From: Acidimicrobiales bacterium
GTDB lineage: Bacteria; Actinomycetota; Acidimicrobiia; Acidimicrobiales; MedAcidi-G1
Direction of reading: 5' to 3'
DNA length: 33,724 bases
NCBI GenBank assembly: GCA_030747595.1
Contig: JASLKK010000016.1
Span: forward strand, 1 to 33,724
Under the pieces are notes generated by a model. It was given only the letters and a program-made list of their open reading frames with translations. It ran no database searches and was not told the origin of the DNA. The position numbers were made by a program, and so were the translations under genes. Positions 22,523 through 30,364 of the stretch are shown here, one piece after another (the first letter of the stretch is position 1; each line of letters starts with the position of its first letter).

Positions 22523-23751
22523 TTCCTGCATCGGTCTCCCTCGACACCTCCGCGGCACGGCGCATTGCGCTGGCCGCCCAGGGGTTCTGCGACAAGGCGC
22601 CGGCCAGTCGGGTAGACACCCGACATTTTCGTCGGGTGGTGGGACGCCTCGGCCTGCTGCAGTTGGATTCCGTGCAGGCTGTCTGCCGGTCGCACTACCT
22701 GCCCGTGTACAGCCGTCTTGGGGTCTACGACCGCGACCATCTCGACGACTGGTTGTGGCAGTCCGGTGAGATGTTCGAGACGTGGTCTCACGAGGCGTCC
22801 ATCGCTCCCGTGAAACTCGAACCGCTGCTGCGGTGGTCGAAGGCCCGGGCCCGAGCGGGCCGGACGTGGGCGGGGTTGGCGGCGCTGGCCGAGAATCGGG
22901 CCGAGTACGTGGAATCGGTGCTCGATGAGGTTCGTGCCAACGGGCCGGTGACAGCCGGCAACCTGAGCGACCCACGCCCTCGCGACGGTTCGTGGTGGGA
23001 CGGGCGGTCCGACGGGAAGCGGGCGGTGGATTGGCTTTTCCGGATTGGCGAAGTGGGCAGCCGCCGTATCGGGAACTTCGAACGCACCTACGAGGCGTTC
23101 GACCGGCTCGTGCCCGCCGAGGTTCTGGCCCGGCCTACGCCGACTGAGGCCGATGCCCAACGTGATCTGTTGGAGGTCGCGGCGCGGTGTCACGGCATCG
23201 GGACAGCGGTTGACCTGGCTGACTACTTCCGCATCAGCCCCCGTGATGCTCGGCCGCTGGTGGCCGACCTGGCCGATTCGGGGCGGCTGGTGCCGGCCTC
23301 CGTGGAGGGTTGGCGGAATCCCGCCTTCCTCCACCCCGACGTAGTTCGCCCCCGGGAGGTGCAGGCCCGCGCCCTGCTGTCACCGTTCGATCCGGTGGTG
23401 TGGTTCCGGCCCCGGGCCGAGCGACTGTTCGACTTTCGGTACCGCATCGAGATCTACGTGCCAGAAGCGGATCGGGAGTACGGCTACTACGTACTGCCAT
23501 TCCTCCTGGGCGACCGGTTGGTGGGTCGGGTCGACGTCAAGGCTGACCGCCGGGCAAGAGGGGGTACTGGCAAGGGGACCGGTCTTTTGCTGGCGCGAGG
23601 CGTGTTTGCCGAGGACGGGGTGGATCGGGACCATGTGGCCGTCGAGTTGTCGGCAGAGTTGGACCGGCTGGCTACGTTCCTGGGCCTGGACGGCGTCGAA
23701 GTGGGTAGTCGCGGCAATCTCGCCGGCGCCCTCCGTTCAGCCCGTCGCTGA
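22522..23751 (+). CDS. YcaQ/AlkX-like winged-helix DNA glycosylase family protein
   Basis: Member of the HTH_42 family, whose characterised members unhook DNA interstrand crosslinks or excise alkylated bases. Conserved blocks are ARRIALAAQGF near the N-terminus, LLQLDSVQAVCRSHYLPVYSRLG with the catalytic Q-x-D, LRWSKARA, and a C-terminal ALLSPFDPVVWFRPRAERLFDFRYRIEIY (in two parts). The QxD form matches the YcaQ branch rather than AlkZ (QxQ). No ATG, GTG or TTG precedes the ARRIALAAQGF block in frame. ATT 22522, overlapping the previous stop as TGATT, or CTG 22519, must be the start; GTG 22636 would remove conserved sequence. About 409 residues result. Confidence 0.78.
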   Translation: MPASVSLDTSAARRIALAAQGFCDKAPASRVDTRHFRRVVGRLGLLQLDSVQAVCRSHYLPVYSRLGVYDRDHLDDWLWQSGEMFETWSHEASIAPVKLEPLLRWSKARARAGRTWAGLAALAENRAEYVESVLDEVRANGPVTAGNLSDPRPRDGSWWDGRSDGKRAVDWLFRIGEVGSRRIGNFERTYEAFDRLVPAEVLARPTPTEADAQRDLLEVAARCHGIGTAVDLADYFRISPRDARPLVADLADSGRLVPASVEGWRNPAFLHPDVVRPREVQARALLSPFDPVVWFRPRAERLFDFRYRIEIYVPEADREYGYYVLPFLLGDRLVGRVDVKADRRARGGTGKGTGLLLARGVFAEDGVDRDHVAVELSAELDRLATFLGLDGVEVGSRGNLAGALRSARR

Positions 23752-23798
23752 CCCTGTTTCTGATTGAGCCGTTGACCGGGTGGTGGTGATGGCCACGG

Positions 23799-23813
23799 TC
23801 CAGCCGGGCTGGA
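23799..23813. terminator. Small hairpin between converging genes
   Basis: TCCAGC-CGG-GCTGGA forms a 6-pair stem with a 3-base loop in the 129-base gap between the YcaQ-like gene and the acyl-CoA synthetase gene, which face each other. No T-run follows on either strand, so it is a weak terminator candidate. Confidence 0.3.
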
Positions 23814-23880
23814 GGCTGGGCGGGTGCTCGATAGTCATGGCCCGGACCTTCCACCCTGCTTCGAAAAGCGGTTAGTCCGG

Positions 23881-25356
23881 TCAAGCGCGGGCCCGGCGCC
23901 ACGCGGAGTACCAGACCAGATGGCCGAGGGCTGCCACGGCCCGGTCGGCCGATGGGTAGCAGAGTCGGTCCGTGCCCCTTACGGCGCCCACCATCGGGTT
24001 GTCGGGTTGGGTCACGGCCAGTTCGGAGGCCACCAGTACCGGCTTGTTATGGGCTGTCGATGCGTCGGCGGCTGCCTCGGCGTAGCGGCGCTCCTGACGC
24101 TCGTGAAAGTCCACGATACGTTCCAGGCCGTGGTGGGGGTGGAACGGTCCGCTACGTGTCAACGCCGCGGTGTTGCCCTGAATGCCCAACCCCAGCTGGA
24201 CCACCGAGTCCACGCCCGGGTGGCCGGCCACCATGTCGAGCAACTCGGGGATGGTCTCCCGGGTCTCGCCGCCGGCCAGGTCAACCGGGTTGTTGCGGCT
24301 CCAACGGGGCGGAAGCATCGCGTCCACTGCGGTCAGCAGGTCGTCGGGAAGTGTGGTGAGCGTCAGATCTCGATGGGTGGTTATCGCGTCGGCGGTCACC
24401 ACGCCCCAGCCGCCGGCGGTAGTCAGCACCACCACGCCGCTGCCGCCCGGTAGTGGCTGGGTGGCCAGGGTGGCGGCCGCTTCGAACGCCGCCTCGATGG
24501 TGGAAGCCCGGACCAGACCGGCTTGCCGGGCCATGCCGTCGAACACGCGATCATCGGACGCCAGTGAACCGGTGTGGGATGCTGCGGCCCGTTGGCCACC
24601 GGTGGTCGCCCCACCCTTGACGACCACCACGGGCATCCGGGGAGTGATGGCCCGGACCCGCTCGAAGAAGTCGCGCCCATCGGTGAGACCCTCCACGTAG
24701 CAGAGACCGACGTCGGTCTCCGGGTCGTCGGCGAACCACTCCAGATAGTCGGCGACGCTGGTGGCTGCAGCGTTTCCAGCGGATACAGAACGGCTGATGC
24801 CAACCCCTGTCTGTCCTGCGTAGTTCTGGAAGGCCGAGACGAAGTTGCCGGACTGCGACGCCACGCCGATTCGACCTCGGGGTGGAAAGGGCGCCACGAT
24901 CTGGGCGCACAGGCCCACCGGTGGGGAGGTGATGCCCTGTCCGTTGGGCCCGGCCAGGACGAGGTCCAGTTCATCGGCCAGGGCTACCAGGCGTGTCTCG
25001 GCCGCAGCGCCCTCTTCGCCGGCTTCTGAATACCCGCCGGCGGCCACGAACACGGCTCGTACGCCACGCTCGGCAGCCGTGCGGATTATCTGCTCGTTGG
25101 CCGACACGGGGGTACAGACCACGAGCAGCTCGGCTGCCCCCTCGGGCAGCGCGTCAACGGAGGCCAGAACGGGGCAGTTCAAAATGATGGTGGCTCCTCC
25201 CTCGGGATCGGGTCGACCCACGGCGAAGACCTCGCCCTGATAGCCACACGACAAGAGGTTGTGGAGGGTCACGAAGCCGAACTTGCCCGGATGGCTGGAC
25301 ACGCCGGTCACCACCACACCGCGGGGTTCGAACAGTGGGGTCAGGTCGCGCGCCAT
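23881..25356 (-). CDS. NDP-forming acyl-CoA synthetase, alpha (CoA-binding) subunit
   Basis: Half of an ADP-forming acyl-CoA synthetase of the acetyl-CoA synthetase/succinyl-CoA synthetase superfamily, interconverting acyl-CoA plus ADP with acid plus ATP. The 491 residues hold a CoA-binding Rossmann domain (PRGVVVTGVSSHPGKFG, about 12-28), VVCTPVS, AGPNGQG, then two flavodoxin-like ligase domains with SQSGNFVSAF and the phosphohistidine segment AASHTGSLA. The beta (ATP-grasp) subunit is a separate gene just upstream; stop and start overlap as TGATG. Many relatives are single fused chains in alpha-beta order, so a split beta-then-alpha layout is notable. Acid specificity unknown. Confidence 0.88.
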   Translation of the reverse strand: MARDLTPLFEPRGVVVTGVSSHPGKFGFVTLHNLLSCGYQGEVFAVGRPDPEGGATIILNCPVLASVDALPEGAAELLVVCTPVSANEQIIRTAAERGVRAVFVAAGGYSEAGEEGAAAETRLVALADELDLVLAGPNGQGITSPPVGLCAQIVAPFPPRGRIGVASQSGNFVSAFQNYAGQTGVGISRSVSAGNAAATSVADYLEWFADDPETDVGLCYVEGLTDGRDFFERVRAITPRMPVVVVKGGATTGGQRAAASHTGSLASDDRVFDGMARQAGLVRASTIEAAFEAAATLATQPLPGGSGVVVLTTAGGWGVVTADAITTHRDLTLTTLPDDLLTAVDAMLPPRWSRNNPVDLAGGETRETIPELLDMVAGHPGVDSVVQLGLGIQGNTAALTRSGPFHPHHGLERIVDFHERQERRYAEAAADASTAHNKPVLVASELAVTQPDNPMVGAVRGTDRLCYPSADRAVAALGHLVWYSAWRRARA

Positions 25357-25994
25357 CAGGTGCGCTCCACGAGAGCGTCGACGGCCACCGGTTGGCCCTC
25401 CACCACGATCAACGGGTTCAGGTCGATCGAGGCGATAGCTGGGTCGACGGCTAGGTCACCCAGGGCGCACAGGGTGTCGGCCAGGGCGTCGCGGTCGACG
25501 GCCGGCTGGCCCCGGAATGGTCCGAGCAGCGTCTGGGATCCCAGGTCGTCGATCAGCTCGTGGGCATCGAGCCGTTCCAGAGGCGCCAGGCGGAAGGCCA
25601 CGTCGGCAACCGCTTCGGCCAGGACGCCGCCCACGCCCAGCATTACGCACGGTCCGAACTGGGGGTCACGCACCAGTCCGGCGATGAGTTCCCGGTCGCC
25701 CCTCACCATGGTCGAAACCAGCAGTTCTACGTCGCCGTCGGACTCGGTGGCCGCATCCAACAGGTCGGTCACCGCGGCCCGCACATCGTCGGCCGAGGTC
25801 AAGGACAGGCGCACCAGCCCCCGTTCGGACTTGTGGGCAATGGCATCACCGCACAGCTTGACCACCACGGGGAAGCCCATTTCCTCGGCCGCCACAGCCG
25901 CGTTGTCGGCAGTATCGGCCGTGGCCCACCTCGATACGATCACGCCGGCTTCGGCGACCAGGGTCCGGGAATCGGCTTCGGACAGCGTGGTCAT
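25356..25994 (-). CDS. NDP-forming acyl-CoA synthetase, beta (ATP-grasp) subunit
   Basis: ATP-grasp domain protein of 212 residues that binds nucleotide for the alpha subunit. It shows the ATP-grasp lysine region [23 protein letters not shown] (two blocks, about 41-63), a [23 protein letters not shown] segment and [18 protein letters not shown], ending with IDLNPLIV, which carries the metal-binding Asp-x-Asn. This matches the beta part of ADP-forming acetate- or pimeloyl-type CoA ligases. It overlaps adenosine deaminase by 4 bases (ATGA) and the alpha gene by 1 base, so all three should be translated together. Confidence 0.87.
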   Translation of the reverse strand: MTTLSEADSRTLVAEAGVIVSRWATADTADNAAVAAEEMGFPVVVKLCGDAIAHKSERGLVRLSLTSADDVRAAVTDLLDAATESDGDVELLVSTMVRGDRELIAGLVRDPQFGPCVMLGVGGVLAEAVADVAFRLAPLERLDAHELIDDLGSQTLLGPFRGQPAVDRDALADTLCALGDLAVDPAIASIDLNPLIVVEGQPVAVDALVERT

Positions 25995-27088
25995 CCGGTC
26001 TCCGCCATTAGCTCGGCGTACCCGGGCTTGACGACATCCTCGATGATGGCCAGCCGCTCATCGAAGGGCAGGAAGGCGCTCTTCATGGAGTTGATGGTCA
26101 GCCAACGCAGGTCGGCCAGACCCCAGCCGAACGTCTCGTTCAAGGAGGCCATCTCGGAGGTCATCGAGACGTCGCTCATCAGGCGATTATCGGTGTTGAC
26201 GGTCACCCGGAAACCGAGCCGCCGTAGGTCGCCAATGGGGTGCGACGCGATGTCGGCTGCCGCCCCGGTGTGCACGTTGGACGTCGGGCAGAGCTCAAGG
26301 GGGATGCGGCGGTCCCGGACGAAGGAGGCCAGCCGCCCCAGGTGAGCCTCGCTGTCGGCGTTGGTCGTGATGTCATCCACGATTCGCACCCCATGGCCCA
26401 GACGTTCGGCACCGCAGTACTGCACGGCCTCCCAGATCGACGCAGGACCGAACGCCTCGCCAGCGTGGATGGTGAAGTGAAAGTTCTCCCGTTGCAGGTA
26501 CTGGAAGGCCGCCAGGTGCAGCGTCGGGGGGTAGCCGGCTTCGCGGCCGGCAATGTCGAAACCCACTACGCCGCGGTCCCGGTACCGGACCGCCAGTTCA
26601 GCCACCTCGAGTGAATCGGTCGAGGTTCGCATGGCCGTGACTAGCGTGCGGACGGTTAGCGGGGTGCCTACCGAACCGTCTGCAAAACCAGCCAGGACAG
26701 CTTCGAGGACCTGGTCAAGCCCCATGCCCTGATCGGTATGCAACGCCGGCGCGAAGCGGACCTCGGCGTACACGCAGCCGTCGTCGGCCAGGTCGCTGGC
26801 GCATTCGGTGGCTACCCGATGGCAGGCCTCCGGGGTCTGCATGACGCCGACCGTGTGTTCGAAGGTCTCGAGGTAGAGACCCAGGTCGCGGCGATCGGCG
26901 CCCCGGTGGAACCAGGTGGACAGAGAGGCCTCGTCGGCGGCGGGAAGGACGTGCCCGGCGTCGTCGGCCAGATCCAGCACCGTGGACGGTCGAAGGCCGC
27001 CGTCGAGGTGGTCGTGGAGGAGCACCTTGGGGGCCCGGCGGATCGTCTCCAACCGGAGCGGCTGGTTGAGGTTGGCATCAGTTCCCAT
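25991..27088 (-). CDS. add: Adenosine deaminase
   Basis: Zinc hydrolase of 365 residues turning adenosine into inosine and ammonia in the cytoplasm. Metal ligands are His25 and His27 (LLHDHLDG), His in [10 protein letters not shown] and the aspartate in [17 protein letters not shown] carries the catalytic histidine. NTDN instead of NTDD, and the long form, match actinobacterial adenosine deaminases. ATG 27088 is preceded by a TAGCCT hexamer 5 bases away, so the gene may have its own promoter despite lying 44 bases after the PhyH gene. It overlaps the synthetase beta gene by 4 bases. With the upstream nucleoside importer it gives a coherent route for imported adenosine. Confidence 0.92.
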   Translation of the reverse strand: MGTDANLNQPLRLETIRRAPKVLLHDHLDGGLRPSTVLDLADDAGHVLPAADEASLSTWFHRGADRRDLGLYLETFEHTVGVMQTPEACHRVATECASDLADDGCVYAEVRFAPALHTDQGMGLDQVLEAVLAGFADGSVGTPLTVRTLVTAMRTSTDSLEVAELAVRYRDRGVVGFDIAGREAGYPPTLHLAAFQYLQRENFHFTIHAGEAFGPASIWEAVQYCGAERLGHGVRIVDDITTNADSEAHLGRLASFVRDRRIPLELCPTSNVHTGAAADIASHPIGDLRRLGFRVTVNTDNRLMSDVSMTSEMASLNETFGWGLADLRWLTINSMKSAFLPFDERLAIIEDVVKPGYAELMAETG

Positions 27089-27093
27089 GGGTC

Positions 27094-27099
27094 AGGCTA
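27094..27099 (-). promoter_or_regulatory. -10 hexamer TAGCCT before adenosine deaminase
   Basis: On the minus strand TAGCCT lies 5 bases before ATG 27088. With the hairpin just upstream this suggests an internal promoter that separates the deaminase and synthetase genes from the transporter operon. Confidence 0.3.
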
Positions 27100-27103
27100 C
27101 CCA

Positions 27104-27119
27104 GACCCACTGATGGGTC
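27104..27119 (-). terminator. Intercistronic hairpin between the PhyH and adenosine deaminase genes
   Basis: GACCCA and TGGGTC form a perfect 6-pair stem with a 4-base loop, 14 bases past the dioxygenase stop. It has no T-run, so it may attenuate, protect mRNA ends or mark a transcript boundary. Confidence 0.35.
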
Positions 27120-27132
27120 CGAAAGACAGGGC

Positions 27133-27987
27133 TCAGAATCCACGAAGGGGGAGGTCGGGGCTCCGTTGTAGCCAGTTGTCAGGCGAGTAGTGGGCCGTAC
27201 CATCGATGAGGTGCAGCGTGTAGGCCAGCCGGGGTTGGTCCGAGGTGTTGGGGCCGCTCCAGTGTGGAAGGCAACCATGGAAGGCGATGCAGGTGCCCGC
27301 TTCCACCTCGAGGGGTACCAGGGCATCCATGTCGTACGGGGTGGGGTCCAGCACGTCGGTGGTCGTGCCGGCGCCCTCACGGCGGAACCGGGTGCGGGCC
27401 CCGCCGGTCTGTCCGCCGGGGATGGCCCACATACAGCCATTGTCGATCGTGGCGTCATCCAGGGCGAACCAGAAACCGACCACCGTCTGGGGCTCGGTCC
27501 ACAGGAATGAGTGGTCGCAGTGGCAGATCACTTCGCCACCTATGTGGGAAGGCTTGAAGATGACCATGGACTGCAGGAGAAGGGGATCGACGAACCCCAG
27601 GTCGGCAGCCAATCTGGCCACGGCCGGGGTGCGCGAGAAGCGGTCGAACACGGGGTCCAGATCGTGCATGGCGTGACCCAACTTGTTGAGCGCCTGGTCC
27701 ATGGGGACGATCTGATTGCCAACACCGTCGAAGGCTCCTGCTTCAAGGAATGGTCGGATTACATCGCCAGAAGTGAGAAACCAGTCGTCTTGAGCGTGGG
27801 TCTGTTCAGTGGTTGAGAATACGGAGACTGCGCCGTCTGGAAGGCCAGAAGCGGAGTAGTCGGCCACGATTTCAGCAATACGGTCCCGGAGGTCGGCTTG
27901 GAGTTCGGTGTCCACGAAGTCGGGGAGCACCACAAACCCGTCGCGGTCCCAGGAAGCCCGCTGGTCGGGGTCAAGGACACGGTCCAC
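27133..27987 (-). CDS. Phytanoyl-CoA dioxygenase (PhyH) family Fe(II)/2-oxoglutarate oxygenase
   Basis: Non-haem iron hydroxylase of 284 residues. The metal triad is visible: His-x-Asp in CHCDHSFL and the distal histidine in GCLPHWSGPN, with the 2-oxoglutarate arginine in QPRLAYTLHL. The block FKPSHIGGEV...HCDHSFLWTEP is that of the PHYHD1-like branch. GTG 27987 shares its G with the TAG stop of the second nucleoside permease (TAGTG), so it is translated as part of the importer operon. This context argues for a substrate brought in by the importer, perhaps a modified nucleoside, rather than phytanoyl-CoA. That is inference; the family acts on many small molecules. Confidence 0.87.
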   Translation of the reverse strand: MDRVLDPDQRASWDRDGFVVLPDFVDTELQADLRDRIAEIVADYSASGLPDGAVSVFSTTEQTHAQDDWFLTSGDVIRPFLEAGAFDGVGNQIVPMDQALNKLGHAMHDLDPVFDRFSRTPAVARLAADLGFVDPLLLQSMVIFKPSHIGGEVICHCDHSFLWTEPQTVVGFWFALDDATIDNGCMWAIPGGQTGGARTRFRREGAGTTTDVLDPTPYDMDALVPLEVEAGTCIAFHGCLPHWSGPNTSDQPRLAYTLHLIDGTAHYSPDNWLQRSPDLPLRGF

Positions 27988-29237
27988 TATTCCTGCCCAC
28001 GTCGGTAGCGGAGGCCGTTTGCCGCAGGCATCCGGAGCCTGCTGGTAGCGAACACCAGGACAAGCAGGGTGACCACATGGGGCGTGATGGGTGGTAGCTC
28101 ACCGGCTACTTCATCGGTTACCGCGTACCACCAAAGCACGGCTGCCGATGAGCTCGCCAGCAACACCGCAGAACCGTGTCTGTGCTTCAGTAGGGCTCGT
28201 AGGGCCAGTCCCGCGAGGGCTACGCCGGCGAGCAGCAGCAGGGCATGCACTGCCGTGCGGTCTCTAAGTTGCAACGCATCGGCGAAGCCGAAGAGTAGCG
28301 ATCCGAGGAAGGCGCCCACGGGTTGCCAGTTGCCAAAGATCACCGTAGCTAGGCCGATGAAACCCCTGCCCTGAACCTGTCCTTCCCGGTAGACGCCCGT
28401 CTGTTCTATGGCAATGAATGCTCCACCGAAGCCGGCCAATGCGCCGCTGACCACTACCGCGGTGAACTTCATCTTGTATACGGACACGCCGAGACTGTCG
28501 GCGGCCACGGGATGTTCCCCTGAGGCTCGGATCTGGAGGCCGAAGGGTGTTCGCCACAGCACGAATACTGAAACGGGAACCAGGGTCAGTGCCAGGAGAG
28601 TCGCCCACGAGAGGCTGCTGGTAATGCCCGATAGGACAGCGGCCAAGTCGGAGACGAGCAACCAATCTTGATCCACGGTCCATCCGAGCAGGTCGGGGGT
28701 TTTCCACCCAAGGAATTCGCCACCTGACAGGAATGGAAGATCGAAATGGCCGACGGACTCGACCCGGGGCGACTGCGTTATGCCTCCACCCGATCGTCCG
28801 GAGAACACCTCGCCGGACAGGAATCGTGCCAGCGCTGGTGCGACGATGTTGACGGCCACCCCTGAGACAATGTGGTCTACGCCGAATCCCACAGTGGCTA
28901 CAGCATGGAGTAGGCCGCCGGCCGCGCCACCAGCAACACCGATCGCTATTCCCCACCAAGGGCCGAACTCGAGTGCGCCCCAGGCACCGAACCATGTGCC
29001 GAGAACCATCATTCCCTCGAGTCCGATGTTGACGACGCCGGCTCTCTCAGCCCAAATGCCACCAAGCCCGGCCAACAAGATTGGTACGGCCCGACGGAGA
29101 GTTGACTCGGCGGTGCCAACAGAGACGAGGTCGATTGTCGCTGGTCGGGCCAGTTCCTGCAAGACGGATAGGACGACTACCACCCCGAGCGCGGCAAGCA
29201 TCCAACGAAGCACCGTCGAGGACCGTAGGAGTTCCAT
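27987..29237 (-). CDS. Nucleoside-type ABC importer permease (BMP/YufQ-like)
   Basis: Integral membrane subunit of 416 residues, one of two different permeases forming the channel of a basic-membrane-protein-type nucleoside importer. Multiple hydrophobic segments are spread throughout. The core wording ERAGVVNIGLEGMMVLG (about 63-79), then IVSGVAVNIVAPALARFL and GRGFIGLATVIFGNWQPVGAFLGSLLFG, is the family signature (NIGxEG and the coupling loop). It starts 1 base inside the stop of the first permease (TAATG) and ends 1 base inside the PhyH start. A C-terminal extension with further hydrophobic segments (320-400) is longer than usual for the family. Confidence 0.88.
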   Translation of the reverse strand: MELLRSSTVLRWMLAALGVVVVLSVLQELARPATIDLVSVGTAESTLRRAVPILLAGLGGIWAERAGVVNIGLEGMMVLGTWFGAWGALEFGPWWGIAIGVAGGAAGGLLHAVATVGFGVDHIVSGVAVNIVAPALARFLSGEVFSGRSGGGITQSPRVESVGHFDLPFLSGGEFLGWKTPDLLGWTVDQDWLLVSDLAAVLSGITSSLSWATLLALTLVPVSVFVLWRTPFGLQIRASGEHPVAADSLGVSVYKMKFTAVVVSGALAGFGGAFIAIEQTGVYREGQVQGRGFIGLATVIFGNWQPVGAFLGSLLFGFADALQLRDRTAVHALLLLAGVALAGLALRALLKHRHGSAVLLASSSAAVLWWYAVTDEVAGELPPITPHVVTLLVLVFATSRLRMPAANGLRYRRGQE

Positions 29238-30364
29238 TACGCGGTATCCCCGTTGGAGGTTTTGACCGGCAGTCGGACGGCTACTGCAGCATCTCGGGCT
29301 TCAGATACACGGCGAATCCGGTTCACTACCTCGTAGGCCACTACGGCCGACAACACCACAACCCCCTGGAGGATCGAAACAATCTCGCGGGGAGCGTCCC
29401 CAACAACATCCAGGATCGGGGCTGAACTATCGAGCCAGCCGAACAACAGGGCTGCAATCGCGATTCCTCCGGGATGGTTCCGTCCGACAAGGGCCACGGC
29501 GATTCCTGTGAATCCAAGACCGCGGGCGAATCCAAGGTCATATTTGTGGGCGTCGCCCAACACTTCGGGAAGGCCGATCAGGCCAGCGACGGCCCCCGAC
29601 AGCAACATGGCTCGGACGATGTTGGTTGACGGATCTGCCCCCGACGCTTCAGCAGCGAACGGGTTGAGGCCAGTGGCTCGAAGGTCGAAACCGGCTCGCG
29701 TGCGGTTGAGGAAGACGTGAAAGAGCACACCCACGAATACCGCTACCAGTAGGAAGCCCCAGAGTTCTCGACCTCGACTAATTTCTCGCGTGAACGTCTC
29801 GACAAGAGAGTTGAGGTGAGGGAACTGGCCTGATGCCGGTATTTCCGGCGTCATCATGTTGAGAGTGGTGTCACTCTCGTCAAGGAGCCAGTTGCGCAGA
29901 AGGAAGCCCACGGCGGCTAGTGCCACGGCGTTCAGCATGATGGTGGAGATCACCTCATGGACGCCTCTGCTGACCTTCAGGTAGCCCGCGACCCCAGCGA
30001 ACGCTGAGCCGACCGCCATGGCGACAGCCATGATGAGGGCAACATGTAGAACCGGGGGCAGATCGACCGCGGCACCCGCTGATGCGGCTAGCAGCGCGGC
30101 GAGTACGTACTGGCCTTCTACCCCGATATTGAAGAGGTTCATGCGGAAGCCGATTGCCACCGCAATGCCAGCCAGATACAGGGGAGTCGCGCGGTTGCCT
30201 GTCTCAACGAAGGTCTCTAGGCGGGTGCCATACGACAGCATCTCGGCCCATGCGTCAATTGGATTGGTTCCAAAGGCCATCAGGACCAGTGAAGACACCC
30301 CTATAGAGAAGGTGAATGCGCATGCGGGCGCGGCCAAGGCGAGTACGAAGCGCCGAACGCTCAT
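29237..30364 (-). CDS. Nucleoside-type ABC importer permease (BMP/YufP-like)
   Basis: First permease of the same importer, 375 residues with about eight or more hydrophobic segments. Recognisable blocks are the N-terminal LALAAPACAFTFSIGVSSLVL, FRMNLFNIGVEGQYVLAALLA (two short blocks around 74-94), HEVISTIMLNAVALAAVGFLLRNWL and FTGIAVALVGRNHPGGIAIAALLFGWL, matching YufP/NupP-type subunits. ATG 30364 overlaps the ATPase stop by 4 bases (ATGA). Base composition from about 27.7 to 30.4 kb looks lower in GC than the flanks by eye (34 of 60 bases G+C at 29281-29340), in line with high membrane content or with acquisition. Confidence 0.88.
   Translation of the reverse strand: MSVRRFVLALAAPACAFTFSIGVSSLVLMAFGTNPIDAWAEMLSYGTRLETFVETGNRATPLYLAGIAVAIGFRMNLFNIGVEGQYVLAALLAASAGAAVDLPPVLHVALIMAVAMAVGSAFAGVAGYLKVSRGVHEVISTIMLNAVALAAVGFLLRNWLLDESDTTLNMMTPEIPASGQFPHLNSLVETFTREISRGRELWGFLLVAVFVGVLFHVFLNRTRAGFDLRATGLNPFAAEASGADPSTNIVRAMLLSGAVAGLIGLPEVLGDAHKYDLGFARGLGFTGIAVALVGRNHPGGIAIAALLFGWLDSSAPILDVVGDAPREIVSILQGVVVLSAVVAYEVVNRIRRVSEARDAAVAVRLPVKTSNGDTA

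Noticed and set aside
21872-22975. Long minus-strand frame opposite the isomerase and YcaQ-like genes
   Set aside because: Arg/Pro/His-rich, no recognisable motif, and it covers the ends of two real genes.
22636-23751. GTG 22636 as start of the YcaQ-like gene
   Set aside because: It would cut off the ARRIALAAQGF block and following residues that are conserved at the N-terminus of this family.
23737-23838. 33-codon minus-strand ORF (begins MTIEHPPSLQPGW) with GGAAGG 8 bases upstream
   Set aside because: It lies in a convergent gap, overlaps the end of the YcaQ-like gene, and its second half has codon use unlike local genes. It might be real, but without conservation data I do not call it.
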